A stretch of 6,199 bases of DNA from an uncultured Spirochaetaceae bacterium. Lineage in GTDB: Bacteria; Spirochaetota; Spirochaetia; SZUA-6; Bin103. Positions 5,842 to 6,199 of the stretch are shown piece by piece. The notes beneath the pieces were generated by a model that was given only the letters and a program-made list of their open reading frames with translations, was not told where the DNA came from and made no database searches. Within the stretch, counting starts at the first letter, position 1, and each line of letters opens with the position of its first letter. The translations under genes and the position numbers were made by a program. The stretch covers positions 1 through 6,199 of the forward strand of contig CAJWOB010000165.1 of the NCBI GenBank assembly GCA_913043885.1, written 5' to 3'.

Positions 5842-6199
5842 TCGGCTTCCTCCTTGGCCTTGGCATTCTGGCTGGCTTCGCCGCGGTCAATATCGAACAC
5901 CGTTCCGATGTCTCGTTCGGATTCTTCGTGTTCAGTGACGTACCGGTGTTCCTGAGCATTCTGGTGGCATTCATCGCCGGTGCACTCTTCGTGCTTCCGC
6001 TCGCACTGCGCCGGGGGCGTCGCATGCGGGACGCTCAGCTCGCCAACACGGCTACGGAAGGACAGGTACGCGCCGCGGTGGCCGACGGCGCCAAGCGGCG
6101 TCGACTCCTGGGCGACGGGGCCGCGGACGACACGATCGAAGACGAGGCAGGGGTGGAGGAGGAGCCGTTGGGCTTGGTCGCCCCGGGCCGTGGCTCGTC
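5826..6199 (+). CDS. LapA-domain (DUF1049-type) inner membrane protein, 3' partial
   Basis: An open frame runs off the right edge (124 codons visible from GTG 5826). The ATG at 5838 is an alternative start. I prefer GTG because it gives the N-terminus (M)-P-W-R-M-I-G-F, which matches my memory of spirochaetal members. There are two transmembrane helices, about residues 5-22 (M-I-G-F-L-L-G-L-G-I-L-A-G-F) and 40-61 (P-V-F-L-S-I-L-V-A-F-I-A-G-A-L-F). They are separated by a short loop with N-I-E-H-R-S-D-V-S-F-G-F, the layout of the lipopolysaccharide assembly protein A domain. After the second helix comes a basic cluster (R-R-G-R-R), predicted cytoplasmic, then a hydrophilic tail with K-R-R-R and an acidic run (D-D-T-I-E-D-E-A-G-V-E-E-E). 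In enterobacteria LapA works with LapB in controlling lipopolysaccharide synthesis; in a spirochaete that role would not necessarily hold, so function is left open. It probably depends on translation of the preceding small ORF. Confidence 0.82.
   Translation, partial: MPWRMIGFLLGLGILAGFAAVNIEHRSDVSFGFFVFSDVPVFLSILVAFIAGALFVLPLALRRGRRMRDAQLANTATEGQVRAAVADGAKRRRLLGDGAADDTIEDEAGVEEEPLGLVAPGRGS

Noticed and set aside
5628..6025. Minus-strand ORFs of 90 and 99 codons opposite the LapA-domain gene
   Set aside because: The translations are Arg/Pro/Ala-rich and featureless, and the plus strand has a clear two-helix membrane protein here.

Overview
The window is GC-rich chromosomal DNA from a diderm bacterium. 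It encodes surface-protein types: an outer-membrane-barrel-like protein ending in Phe, a lipobox protein, a giant repeat/beta-helix protein, and a LapA-domain membrane protein. The barrel protein and the LapA protein (N-terminus V/M-P-W-R, then a V-P-V-F-L second helix) remind me most of spirochaete homologues. A high-GC free-living Spirochaetales lineage is therefore my best guess, inferred from family resemblance only. I see no RNA gene, transposase, CRISPR array, phage gene or plasmid function.

Layout. Bases 1-3681 (+) hold the 3' part of one very large gene, whose 5' end lies outside the window. It encodes at least seven degenerate modules of about 95 residues, Ig-like and resembling the chitobiase C-terminal domain, followed by a DUF1565-type right-handed beta-helix of about 540 residues. 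A 15-bp in-frame tandem repeat lies near its 3' end. After a 16-base convergent junction, 3698-4894 (-) encodes a 398-residue lipoprotein that looks like a beta-propeller with an Asp-box. Eight bases upstream of it, 4903-5559 (-) encodes a 218-residue signal-peptide-bearing outer membrane beta-barrel protein. These two minus-strand genes look like an operon transcribed barrel first, then lipoprotein. A divergent intergenic region (5560-5685) separates them from a plus-strand pair: a possible 51-codon small gene (5686-5841) with a good Shine-Dalgarno sequence, overlapping the start of a LapA-domain membrane protein (from 5826, or 5838, off the right edge).

How they may work together. The giant protein and the lipoprotein/barrel pair are all predicted to be exported and cell-envelope associated, so the region reads as an envelope or surface locus. 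Nothing in the sequence shows that the convergent giant gene works with the other two. I found no clear sign of a new defence, mobile or biosynthetic system. The points most worth checking are the small overlapping gene, the in-frame 15-bp repeat, the barrel-lipoprotein pair and the architecture of the giant protein.
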